Source: Xylona heveae TC161
Taxonomy: Eukaryota; Ascomycota; Xylonomycetes; Xylonales; Xylonaceae
Assembly: GCF_001619985.1 (NCBI RefSeq)
Contig: NW_017264200.1
Coordinates: 496,001 to 560,000, forward strand
Length of the DNA: 64,000 nucleotides
Direction of reading: 5' to 3'
Shown here piece after piece: positions 53,673-64,000 of this stretch. The position numbers and the translations under genes were made by a program. Every line of letters begins with the position of its first letter. The first letter of the stretch is position 1. The notes under the pieces are model-generated. The model was not told where the DNA came from. It ran no database searches and saw only the letters and a list, made by a program, of their open reading frames with translations.

Positions 53673-56600
53673 ATGTCTTCAAGGCGGCAATCTGGAACTC
53701 CTGTCATCAAGGCAGAAGGCCCAAGCACCGCAAACGCTACTGACCGCAAATCTCACGAGATGGCAAGGTATCGGCACTATCAACAGCCTCTCGCCGGAGA
53801 AAGTGATTCCTCTCTCTCGGAGTCCAACGATGTCGATATGGTAGATGGTCGGCTTCAGAGTCAATATGATGAGGGCTACCAGACTAGTCAGCTGGGACAC
53901 AGCGCAGCGTCATCAAGTAAGGTCCCTTGCCCTTGCTTCAAGCTTAGTTTTCCCTTTACTGAAGTTCAATTTGCAGGAGCATCTCATAGACCTTCTCGCA
54001 CGCCAGCTGGGAATATCATCAGCATCACCTCCAGAACGCACTCTCCTGCGGTCAACCAGGAAACCATAGCCGATGAAGATATTGACAGAGCGCTTTCCTT
54101 GGATTACCAGGAACACAAGTATCTTGTATCTTCTATTAATGCTCTCCGCCAAAAGGGTGTTGAAGACCTTGTTGTTCCACTCCCCAAGATTGTTGTCGTT
54201 GGTGATCAGAGCACTGGCAAGAGTTCGTTGATCGAAGCTCTTTCGCAAATCAAAGTCCCACGCAACGTAGGATGCTGTACCAGGGTAAATTCATCTTCCT
54301 ACTTGCTGCAGACTTTACCAAGCTAAAACTAGAACAGTGCCCCCTTGAAATAAACATCACTGAAGACACGAGTGATGCTGCGAGATGGACTTGTAAAGTC
54401 TCCTTGCGCAAGACTTATATGCATGACACATTTGCAAATAACGAAAACGATCCCTTTTTAGTATGTCGCGGCTCTATTGCAGGAACTCCTCAACCAAGCG
54501 TTAACCTTGGCCCGTGGATCCCTCAAGACCCCGCCGAGGACACTCTCTTTGCAACTCTCTACAACAAAGACGACGTAGAGGATGTACTACACTGGGCGCA
54601 GCTGGCCACGCTGAACCCTGGAACCAGGCCAACCAAGTACATGCCCGGATTCAATCAGCATACTCCACGCACACTTCAAGTGAAATTCTCTCCTAACGTT
54701 GTTCGTCTGGATATATCTGGCCCAGGGCTTCCCAACCTCTCGTTCTTTGACCTTCCTGGAGTCATTAATGTCACCGAGAATGCTGAAGAGGCGTACCTTG
54801 TCCCACTTGTTCGAAACTTGGTCAAGGAGTACATCACACCGCCCAACTGCATCAACCTTCTAGCGCTTCCTATGACCGATGACGCAGCAAACTCTAGTGC
54901 GGCTGGCATTATCAAAGAGGTCGGAGCGCAGGATAGGACGATCGGTGTCTTGACCAAGCCTGACCGAGTTCAGCTGGGGGAGTCCTGGGAGCAATGGGAA
55001 TCCATGTTAAGTGGCGAAAGGTATCAGCTCGGCCATGGCTACTACGTTACGAAGCAACCCAATCAGGATATGCTAGGACGAGGGATCTCTCACTCTGAAG
55101 CACGAGCTCAGGAACTCGAATTCTTCACCAGCAATGAACCATGGGCATCAGACCTCTCTCAATATAGCCAGCGATTCGGAACCCACAGACTGTCTAATGA
55201 CCTCTCCCAACTTCTAATTGCGCAAATAGTGAAAAGGCGGGTGATTACTACCTATTTCTTCGAACTTCAATGGCTAATACATTTGTTAACAGTCTTCCAT
55301 ACATCAATGAGCAAGTGAATAGAAAAGCTACGACAATCGAAATCGAACTTGCAGAACTGCCCGAGCCTCCTGCCGAGAACTTGCCTCTCGTTCTCACGGG
55401 AAAAATTTATACTCTGAAGAATGAAATTGAGAAACGCATCGACGGGGGCTACCCATACAATTTGTTCAAGAAGAATTGGCATAGCACTGCGGAAGAATTT
55501 GCAAAGATCATCATGAATTCGACTCCAAAGGTTCTCCTTGACATTACCGACACTCCGAAGTCGTCCATGAATAAGTTGCAGGAGCAATCCAAACCCCCAC
55601 GCGGTCCTGTCACTCCGACTAAAAGCAATGTTAGAGTAGATTTGACACTCTCTGACGCTGAAGATGAACCACAGCTTGTGAGTAAAACCATACTACCCGA
55701 CCGTACGGACAGGAAACGTCAAGCGACACCCCATGCCGTGCCGATTACTCCTAAAAAGCCCAAATTCAACGCGAGACCACCGCCGTCAAAGAAGTTCACT
55801 GGTAAGTGCTTCTGTGAAGTCTGTTAATATGATAATAAGGCTGATTTGGACAATAGTGACGCAAAAAGCCTCTTCTCTTGAAGATGTCAGAGAGGTTATC
55901 AAGGCAGCACAGACGGCTGGGATTCCGAATCAAGTTGATCCCAAAGCTATTGAAGTGCTCAGCCAACAGAGTGTCGCATTTTGGATCACGCCTGCGCAAG
56001 AGCTTGTCAATATTGCTGGAAATATGTTGAAACAATTGGTGCTTGAACGGTTCGAAGATGTCCTGAGTGAATGGAAGCAGACCCAGTTATTTGTTGAAGC
56101 GTCCCGGATCATTCACGACTATCTCGACTCCATGATCGGCCAGGAGCTCAGCGCCATCCAGAGAACTTGTCATTTGGAAGTCTCGAAGCCGATCACATTC
56201 AACGCAGTCTGGTTTGACCAGTTAAAGCGGGAGAACCTTGCCCGGCTCCGGACTATGCGTCGAGCAGCTCGTGTTGCCAATTTTATCCTTGAGCAGGAGA
56301 AACAGAACCGGGTAGTCAAAGAAAGGGACGTGGCCGATGAGCAGCTGGGCATCGAGACATTTCGCAAGGAGATTGAAACCATGGCGACTGTCCAAGCGTA
56401 TTACATGATTGCGGCCAGCCGGTTCGTGGATACCGTTTGCCAGGCTATTGACGGAGAGTTGTTTGTTTCATGCAAGACTAGCATCTGTCAGCAATTGATT
56501 GATGGACTCGGTATTGAGAAGTTGGACGGTAAGTCGATATAAGGGTCACTGTAGCGGTTGGTATCTTTGCTAATGTACAATCAACTTTTTAGCTCAGGAG

Positions 56601-56765
56601 CGTTGTGCTCGTCTCATGGCCGAGGACCCAAATCGCGAGATTCGGCGTGCCCAACTCAAACATGAAAAGGCAACGCTTCGAGAAGCCCAGGACTCCCTTA
56701 CTGACATGGTCAGTCGATTCGTCAGTCGCGGAAAGTCCAGAAACCCGGCAGATTCTCAAGCCTAG
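53673..56765 (+). CDS. Mx-like dynamin-family GTPase
   Basis: Six exons give 934 codons: introns 53917-53976, 54285-54337, 55237-55292, 55802-55856 and 56529-56592. A disordered N-terminus of ~110 residues precedes the GTPase domain: G1 GDQSTGKSS (from residue 157), the G2 Thr in GCCTR, G3 DLPGV, G4 TKPD. The stalk follows, and the last ~100 residues resemble a GTPase effector domain (ETMATVQAYYMIAASRFVDTV). No pleckstrin-homology or Pro-rich domain, so it groups with the interferon-induced Mx-like fungal dynamins rather than Vps1 or Dnm1. The stalk carries a basic Pro/Lys-rich insert (RKRQATPHAVP, PKKPKFNARPPPSKK) that could be a nuclear signal or a membrane-binding loop. Intron 3 best fits a GC donor (AAAAG-GCGGGT). 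Cellular role of this subfamily in fungi is not established. Confidence 0.88.
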
Positions 56766-57749
56766 CCTGATGATTAATCCACGCTGGACGCCTTGATGGT
56801 TTTACCTGCGAAGTTTTCCGATGTCTAGTATCTCTTATCTAAAGCTGTCCATTTTATGATGACATAGACTTTATTTGCCAGCCATATCAGTCAATAGAAT
56901 TCGCACATTGTAGTTGTTACGGACTGTATGTTAGTTAGACTAGAGATACTAGACAATACATATCATCGTGCATCCTCCATTATATTTTTTCTGTTTTAAT
57001 ACTCATGGAACGCCACTTCATGGCTTCATGCATACAATATCTAGCAGAGATCGTTGTAAGTACAGTGGCAGACCTCTTGACTATCCACTACGTATGACCC
57101 ATCGCTAGGCAAGCCGCTATGCCGACTCGCCCCAAATGCCTAATGCCACTACGCCTTGCCCACCGGCTGCTAGGCCCGGCTATCCGCCCGCCCCACGACC
57201 GCTTATGGCCGCCCTGCTGCTTAAATGCCCCCCGATATCATCCCTGGATCGTCCTTATTATTCCCGCGACCACTTCTGATCAATGCAATCCCACTAACCC
57301 CAGGACTACCTTCAGCTGTGAACTACCTATATCCTTTGCTCAAATAAAATCCGCATTTTTTTTTGGTTTTCTCTTTTGCTCTCTATATGTGAAGACATCC
57401 GCCCCCGCCCAATATTACCGATGTGATATTTTACTCCGTATGCTCCGTACCTGAGCAGCCATGCATCATATGCGATTGCGACATCAGCGCTAGCGTCCAA
57501 TTGTCACGGGGTTATATGAACGTCTAACCACGCCGCGATTCTTCAAGATACATACAAAGCACTGTACCGCGAGTCTCTTTTCTATAATTTGTTAAGAAAA
57601 GAAGGTTACATGCTGGATATCATAAATAAGGTTTAAAACTACGACAAGTCGATTGTCAAAAGTCTATAGCTCGCCCCCCGAAGGTTTCATGTTCGGTATC
57701 ATAGACAAGGTTACGACAAGTCGATTGTTAAAGCAGATAGCTGGTCAAA
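56766..57749. other. tandem intergenic region with GC-rich island and direct repeat
   Basis: About 980 bases. 57115-57240 is unusually C-rich (GCCC/CGCC words) in otherwise AT-rich spacer; a TACTCCGTA-GCTCCGTAC pair lies at 57432-57450; a ~65-base direct repeat ends just before the next start codon. No supported gene. Confidence 0.55.
57601..57742. repeat. imperfect direct repeat abutting oxygenase start codon
   Basis: Copy A (57601-57671) and copy B (57680-57742) share GAAGGTT-CATG, GGTATCATA, AAGGTT and the 18-base ACGACAAGTCGATTGT core, each ending in ATAGCT. Copy B is shorter by an internal gap. It ends eight bases before the ATG of the oxygenase, so it lies in its promoter or leader. 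Confidence 0.85.
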
Positions 57750-59312
57750 ATGAGTAACACATTCTCGTCGGTCCCGACCATTGACTTTTCTCGGCTTCAA
57801 AACCGAGAAACGAGAGATGAAGCGCTCTCGCAGCTCAGAGAAGCGATTTTTGTGGTGGGGTTCATGTACCTGACGAATACGGGATTGGAGGTACGTTTTT
57901 CTGCCTTCACTCTCTAAAATCCGGAACCTCTTCTCTTATGATCGTTTGCCTTCTATAAAATGCTGGATTTTTGACTGTATGGCTAATTATACAAAGGATC
58001 TGATCAAAAAAGCACATGCCAGATTGCCTGAATTATTCGAGGCACCAGAAAATGTCAAAGAAGCATGCAATATGATTAACTCACCAGCCTTTCTGGGCTA
58101 TACGCGCCTCGGAGCAGAAACGACGGCGTCAAAAACAGACTTCAGAGAAGTAAGTTGCTTAAAATACGAAAGTTTCCTTAGCACTTGGCCGTAGATCGCG
58201 GGTGACAGTAATTTATATTAATACTAATTTTCTAGCAATTCGATTTTGCCACGCCTGGGATGAAGCAATGGACGGAGCAGGATCCGATTTGGGACAGACT
58301 GGAGGGAAACAACCAGGTATGTTTCTCGAATCACCGGCTCGAGTCCGGGATTTCATGCTCTCACCTCACCTAAGTGAACTCCGTTTAAACATCATCGTAT
58401 CTTAGTATCCCGATATTCCTGGCGTGCAAGACTTGGTAGAAGAGTACATGAGCAGCGTGTCGAGACTAGCGGAAACGTTCATACGATATGTTGCTGAAAG
58501 TCTAGGCCTGGCGCCTACGACGTTTGACGAGTTTGCTGGTAGGATGGACCGGCTAAAGTTTGTTAAATATCCGCCGTCTCCGCCAAATTCGCAAGGTGTT
58601 GGTCCTCATAAAGACTCTTCGGGCTTTTTCACTTTTTTGTCTCAAGACAACATTGGAGGCTTGCAGGTCCTCAATAATGCCGGTCAATGGATTGATGTAC
58701 CCCCGGTTGAAGGCAGCCTTGTCGTAAATATCCAGCAAGGATTTGAAGCTCTAACAGGCGGTGTCTGTGCAGCAACGACGCATCGAGTTATTGTAAGTTA
58801 CTTGATACCTGGAACTGCTGTGTAGATTACAGCAGGGTGGTTTTTGCTAGAGTCTGCAGCAATTACAGGACTAACATTTTTGGATTTACAAGGCCCCGGT
58901 TGCACAAACAAGATATAGCATTCCCTATTTCCGCGGTATCAGGAAGGATCTTACGTTGAACCAGCTCAAGCATTCGGCGGCACATATCACGAGTCGCATC
59001 CCCACGATTGATCACCGCGCAAAGCAGGCAGTCGATGTGCCTAGTGAATTTCTTTCTCCTCTTTATTCTTGTGTAAGTTTCTATTGCAGTTGTCTGTCTT
59101 TTTTTCCCCCCCTTGTTTTTGCCCCTTTGCATTATTTCTTTTCGTCGCTAGATGCAGAACTGGGAGAGGTCTTTGGAATATACTGATGGCATCTGTAGTT
59201 TGGCGAGGCGCATTTGAGAAATCGTATCATGAGTCATCCAGATGTGGGGCAGAAGTGGTACCCAGAATTATATGCAAGGTTTTTGAAGCAAAAGATTGAA
59301 CAGGGGGCGTAA
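57750..59312 (+). CDS. isopenicillin N synthase-like Fe(II)/2-oxoglutarate oxygenase
   Basis: Six phase-0 exons (introns 57891-57996, 58150-58235, 58317-58405, 58793-58892, 59073-59198) give 351 codons. The N-terminal DIOX_N part begins VPTIDFSRLQ with FVVGFMYLTNTGLE. The jelly-roll core keeps the iron ligands H193-x-D195 (GPHKDSS) and H251 (THRV) and the cosubstrate-binding R261-x-S263 (RYSIPYF). These enzymes couple 2-oxoglutarate decarboxylation to oxidation of a small molecule; the substrate is unknown. For the last intron I chose the acceptor CATCTGTAG at 59198 because it restores FGEAHLRNRIMSHPDVG, the usual family C-terminus; the nearer acceptor (GTCGCTAG) gives a premature end. No biosynthetic backbone gene (PKS, NRPS, terpene synthase) is nearby, so it stands alone. 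Confidence 0.85.
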
Positions 59313-59780
59313 TTTACTTCTCTCAATCTTTGGGTACGCAGGGTCGGAGGGGGTTCTAGATGGGGGGCAAGTCTAGAAACTCTACCCGTTGCGGCTGCAG
59401 AGTCAATGTAAAAAGAATATCAATTGAATGAATTAAACTCCAATCGCCGCAATGGATTTGACCTGATACTTTTCAACTTTTTCTGGTCAGGTGGGAAATT
59501 TGTGGATGGGCATATATGACTGACTATAAAGAGCAGTGAGTCAGGCGTGCGTGGTGTCCCCAAGATCATCCACAATCTTATCAGTGGGCAGAGCTGCGCA
59601 AAAGGCATGCCCAGACAGCTGTAGAAAATATCGGATCAATTTGAGTCAACCCCACCACGAATTGATATAAATCCCACAAAGGTTGGAAAATAGTTGATCA
59701 AGGCTATTCGGTCAACTAAATCCTTGATAACCACCACCGATCACGCATTGGCCATATTGCGCTGATCCGCAAATATCAAA
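59313..59780. other. tandem intergenic region, lysyl-tRNA synthetase promoter
   Basis: About 470 bases between the oxygenase stop and the synthetase start. No RNA gene or repeat seen; moderately AT-rich directly upstream of the start codon. Confidence 0.55.
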
Positions 59781-61808
59781 ATGGCCGACAACACTGCCGA
59801 ACAGCTCCAAAACCTCCATCTCGACGAGGTGACCGGTGAGCGGGTCTCCAAGTCCGAGTTGAAGAAGCGCCAGAAGCAGCGTGAGCAGGAAAAGAAGAAG
59901 AAGGAAAAGGCTGCTGCCGCGCCTCCCAAGCCCAAGAAGGAGGTCAACCCTGAGGATGACGAGAGCAACTTGACTCCTAACGTGAGTGACTCTCTATCTT
60001 CCCTTGCCTTCAACCACATTGCCCCGCTTTTTCTTCTCTGTTTGCAATGAGCTGCCTTGCAACGCAAATTGAAGCAAGAAACCATGTCCCTTCTATTCAG
60101 CGATTCTAATTATTTGGTAGCAATACTTTGAGATTCGGTCCAAGAGAATCAACAAGCTCCGCACCACCAAGGCTCCCAACCCCTACCCCCACAAGTTCCA
60201 TGTCAAGACCGACCTGCGCGAGTTCTTGAAGGAGTACCAGTCTCTCAAGACCGGCGAGCAGCGCAAGGACATTGAGGTCAGCATTGCGGGCAGAATATAC
60301 ACCAAGCGTGCCTCTGGCTCCAAGCTGGTCTTCTACGACATTCGCGCCGAGGGTGTCAAGTGCCAGGTCATGTGCCAAGCCCAGGAGTCGACTGGCGATG
60401 TTCCCTTTGAGGCCCAGCACGAGCACCTCCGAAGAGGTGACATTATTGGTATTGTCGGTTTCCCCGGCCGAACGAACCCCAAGAACCGCCCGGATGGCGA
60501 GCTTTCCATTTTCGCCAAGCAGGTCGTCCTGCTCACTCCTTGCCTGCACCAGCTGCCTGGCGAGTACTATGGTTTCAAGGACCAGGAGCAGCGTCACCGC
60601 CAGCGATACCTCGATCTGATCATGAACGACCACACCCGCAACGTGTTTGTCACCCGCTCCAAGATGGTCAGCTACATCCGCCGGTACTTTGACGACCGCG
60701 ACTTCATCGAGGTCGAGACTCCCATGATGAACGCCATTGCCGGTGGTGCTACCGCCAAGCCATTCATCACCCACCACAACGAGCTCGACATGAACCTGTT
60801 CATGCGTATCGCTCCTGAGCTGTACCTCAAGCAGCTCATCGTCGGTGGTCTCGAGCGTGTGTACGAAATGGGCCGTCAATTCCGTAACGAAGGTATCGAT
60901 CTGACCCACAACCCCGAATTCACCACTTGCGAATTCTATATGGCCTACGCCGACGTCTACGACCTGATGGACATCACCGAGGACCTTGTCTCCAATCTCG
61001 TCAAGCAGGTCACTGGCGGCCACACCACCGTTTTCCACACCCAGTCTGGTGAGGAGTACCAGGTCAACTGGGCCAAGCCGTGGAAGCGGATTGAGATGAT
61101 CCCCGCCCTTGAGGAGGCCTTGGGCGAAAAGTTCCCTCCGGGCGACCAGCTGCACACTGCTGAGACCAATGAGTTCCTTAAGCGCATGCTCAAGAAGTCC
61201 GGCGTCGAGTGCTCCCCGCCCCAGACCAATGCCCGCATGCTCGACAAGCTTGTCGGCGAGTTCATTGAGGAGAAGTGCGTCAACCCCACTTTCATCACTG
61301 GCCACCCGCAGATGATGTCTCCGCTGGCCAAGTACCACCGTGACAACGCCGGTCTCTGCGAGCGTTTCGAGGCTTTTGTGTGCAAGAAGGAGATTGTCAA
61401 TGCCTACACCGAGTTGAACGATCCCTTTGACCAGCGTCTCCGTTTCGAGGAGCAGGCCCGCCAGAAGGACCAGGGTGACGACGAGGCCCAGATCATCGAC
61501 GAGAACTTCTGCACCTCGCTTGAGTACGGTCTGCCCCCGACTGGGGGCTGGGGTATGGGCATTGACCGTCTCGCCATGTTCTTGACCGACAACTACTCCA
61601 TCAAGGAAGTCCTCGCCTTCCCCTTTATGAAGGAGGAGAAGCAAATCAACAAGCCTGCGGCCGAGGTTGTTGGCATTGAGCCCATGCCTGAGGAGGGTAT
61701 TCGTAAGTCTATACTTTTCCAACACTTTCCCCCCTTCTGACTTCTATCCGCCTGCTCGCGACTTTTAAAAACCTTGCTGACGTATTTTGAAATTTAGCCC
61801 ACAAATAG
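59781..61808 (+). CDS. KRS1: cytosolic lysyl-tRNA synthetase
   Basis: Charges tRNA-Lys with lysine for cytosolic translation. ATG 59781; introns 59982-60120 and 61703-61797; 597 codons (yeast Krs1 591). A Lys-rich N-terminal helix ([19 protein letters not shown]) of the eukaryote-specific tRNA-binding type precedes the OB-fold anticodon domain ([22 protein letters not shown]) and the class II core: motif 1 [10 protein letters not shown], motif 2 [17 protein letters not shown], motif 3 [15 protein letters not shown]. Codon use is strongly biased to C/G-ending codons, matching a highly expressed gene and leaving a 539-codon open frame on the opposite strand. The last three residues (PHK) and the stop lie on an 11-base final exon (61798-61808); without it the frame would run to 61740. 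Confidence 0.97.
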
Positions 61809-62393
61809 ATATCCAATGACGTACGAATAACAAAATCCAACCAGCTAGTTTAAGACCTTAGTTTAAAGATTGCTGGAAGACGGGAGAACTTAACAATATA
61901 AAAATAAAAGTTGTTGTTATAACCAACATACACCCCAGATAGCTAGAATATATTCTTCTCCAATTTTTTTTCTCCCTTATTGTTCTTATCATCTATCATC
62001 CACGAAATAAAAATGCTCAAATGGGCTATATAATCATCTTGTTATGTATTTTTTTTCCCTTGGAGACTATAAAAATACATTACATGATGGAAGAAAGCTA
62101 TAGTATGGACATGAAGTAGGTAGAGTATAAATAATAGTTATACATGGTGAGAAAGTAGAGGGGAGGGCCCGAGGAGCTGGGATTGGTCAGATAGATTAAA
62201 AAAAAAAACGAGACGCTCTTTATAATAAACGACGAGGGGAGGAGGGGGGACCAAAGGATCAGGAGTTGGATGGAAAGCGGAAAAGAAAGTTAAGAAAGTT
62301 ATAAACTGGACGGACATTGGGGAGGAAAAGTATAGACAAAAAAGAAAAAAAACCCCGGATTATGAACTGGATAATTTAACAGAAAAACGAGAA
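61809..62393. other. convergent intergenic region, KRS1 / COX15
   Basis: About 585 bases, AT-rich, with A runs near 62200 and 62340 and T-rich words near 61965 and 62050 that could serve polyadenylation on either strand. No gene. Confidence 0.6.
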
Positions 62394-64000
62394 CTATGAA
62401 GTCGACTTAATTGGCCCGACAGACCCAGCAGCAAACCCTCTTGGCGTTGGACGGGGCGCATGCGAAGATGACGAGGAGGCAGCCCGACTCAGACGAGCAG
62501 CGACGAGTCTGGCCGCGCGAGAGGGGATCCAGACACGACTACCCAAGACAACAGTGCCGGTGAGGAGCGCGAGGGCGCCCGCCTGGTGAGTCGCCGCGAG
62601 GTGGGTGGGGACGAGGTACAAGAGCGTGCAAATGCCAAGGACGACCTGGAGGGACGCAAGGTGGACGACGCCGAGCATGCCCTTTCTGGCATTGCGGGGC
62701 AGGGCGGCCCTGACGGCGGGGGAGAAGCGGGAGTAAGCCCAGAGGGAAACGATGGCGGTGAAGGCCGTCGTGGCGAGGACGCGGTGGTCGAGCTGCACGA
62801 GGGACGGGTTCTCCAGGGCGTTGCGCCACCAGATATCGCTGCCGTCGGGCTTGCGCGAGTAAAAGTCGCTAAAGAGCTCGGACTTGGGCGGCGTCAGCCC
62901 GAGACCCATGTAGGGGAACTCGTTGTAGATGAGTCCTGCATCGAGACCCGCGACGAGGGCGCCGGACATGGCGGTAATGAATACAAGGCAGGCGAGTGCG
63001 CCGACGGAGCGCCGGAAGAATTTGAGTTGAGGCAGACGCAGGGTGTTGAGGGCCTTTTCGCCGTTCACGGGGTCAGCCACGAGCTTGTTCTCGCGCAGAA
63101 TCGAGAGCCCGTTCCACAGCATCGCGACGTAGCAGAGGAAGGCGGCGCCCAGGTGGGCGGTCAGGCGGTACTGGCTGACGCGCGGGTGGCTGCCGGGGGC
63201 GAAGAGGTCGTCTTTCAGCCCGGATTTGACCATCCACCAGCCTAATACGCCCTGGAAGCCGATAAGGAGTGTGATCCCGACGAGGTTACGTGCGATGGGC
63301 CGGGAGACGCGCCGCCGCGCGATGAAGTAGATGGTCGGAAGCAGGAAGGAGAGGCCGACGAACCGTCCCCACAGACGGTGCGTCCATTCCATGTAGTAGA
63401 TCTTTTTGAATTCGGGGAGGTCCATTTTCGAGTTGAGCAGGGCGAATTCGGGCGAGGACTTGTATTTCGTGAATTCGGCTTCCCAGTCATCGGCGCTCAT
63501 GGGCGGGAGGGATCCAGTGACGGGGCGCCATTCGGTGATGCTGAGTCTGCAGGGTGAGAGTACGGTGGTTAGTTATATGGCGTGGGAAGAAAGGTGGGAT
63601 GGGAAGGGGGAGGGGGAGGGTGGGATAGTACCCTGATTCTGTGAGACGAGTTAAGCCGCCGAAAATGACAATGCCAAAGACGCTGGCGGCGCTGCCGAGT
63701 AGCCAGTATGCGACGATTTTACTGCTGGTTTCGGGGAACGAGCTCGTCTTGGAAGACGTTGAAGAGGCAGCTCCGCCAATAGTCTTTCCGAGGGATCCTA
63801 GAGGACTGGTCGTTGTGCTGCTGCTGGCGTGGCTGGAATTGGAGCGAAATGCTTGTAAGAAGGGCGTCTTGCCAACTGATTTGAAGACGGGTCGTCGCGC
63901 AGTTGCCGCGGAGTTAAGAGAACGGAGAGCTGAAGCTGAAGCTGCGGATGATGCTGCGCGAACAGATGCTCCGGTCCCAGTGCGCAGACAGGCGCGGCAG
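62394..64000 (-). CDS. COX15: heme A synthase COX15 (5' end beyond right edge)
   Basis: Inner-membrane mitochondrial enzyme that oxidises the C8 methyl of heme O to a formyl group, making heme A for cytochrome oxidase. Exon 62394-63546 and an upstream exon (63632 onward, open to the edge) are joined over intron 63631-63547. The upstream part has an Arg/Ser/Ala-rich presequence-like stretch, then the first helix (IVAYWLLGSAASVFGIVIFGGLTRLTESG). Conserved heme-ligand histidines are in MEWTHRLWGR, RLTAHLGAAF, LDHRVLA and ATHQAGALAL; FQGVLGWWMVKSGL is another family landmark. The last ~35 residues are a Ser/Arg/Pro-rich tail. The start codon is not in the window. The extreme GC bias of this gene differs from most of its neighbours. 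Confidence 0.95.

Noticed and set aside
60106-61725. 539-codon open frame antisense to lysyl-tRNA synthetase
   Set aside because: It is a shadow: the sense gene uses almost no TTA, CTA or TCA codons, so its complement lacks stops. Its Leu/Val/Gly-rich translation shows no family.
62586-63245. 219-codon plus-strand frame opposite COX15
   Set aside because: Shadow of the GC-biased COX15 exon; Gly/Glu/Val-rich and without start context.

Overview
The window is nuclear DNA of a filamentous ascomycete. It holds dense protein-coding genes on both strands. Introns are short (mostly 50-150 nt, GT-AG, with CTAAC/CTAAT-like branch sites), intergenic stretches are pyrimidine-rich, and the gene set is typically fungal (DUG2, REI1, HUL4, MAM3, a KCH-family channel, COX15). 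The secreted alpha-glucosidase resembles AgdA of Aspergillus so closely that an order Eurotiales origin (Aspergillus/Penicillium/Talaromyces-like) is likely. That placement is by protein recognition from memory, not by a search.

Layout, left to right. 1-5.5 kb: 5' part of DEF1 (minus), a divergent 459-codon gene of unknown function, then a long gene-free stretch that ends in the alpha-glucosidase promoter. 5.5-17.3 kb: agdA (plus); a TAPT1/EMP65-family membrane protein (minus); the WD40-peptidase DUG2 (minus). 18.6-26.6 kb: a threonine-type asparaginase (plus), MAM3 (minus), and the branched-chain 2-oxoacid dehydrogenase E1-beta subunit (plus). 27.2-35 kb: an unrecognised membrane/coiled-coil protein and a KCH-type potassium channel with a very long proline-rich tail. 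36.4-45.3 kb: REI1 (minus), a HUL4-type HECT ligase (plus) and a histidine-phosphatase (plus). 47-52.1 kb: a small DUF3602 (PAR32-like) gene, a degenerate protein kinase and a conserved fungal protein of unknown role. 53.7-64 kb: an Mx-like dynamin GTPase, an IPNS-like 2-oxoglutarate oxygenase, cytosolic lysyl-tRNA synthetase, and COX15, which runs off the right edge.

Most genes are housekeeping functions (transcription, ribosome assembly, tRNA charging, glutathione and branched-chain amino acid breakdown, heme A synthesis, ubiquitination, ion transport). They do not form a metabolic cluster. I see no CRISPR array, insertion sequence, rRNA or convincing tRNA, and no element with virus-like genes. 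The genes that look lineage-variable are the coiled-coil protein (27.2-29.6 kb), the pseudokinase (48.3-49.7 kb), the frame-disrupted gene at 50.2-52.1 kb, the dynamin and the orphan oxygenase. All lie next to longer than usual intergenic DNA. Exon limits were derived by hand from splice motifs, reading-frame continuity and family knowledge; wherever exon lengths are summed below they give whole codons.
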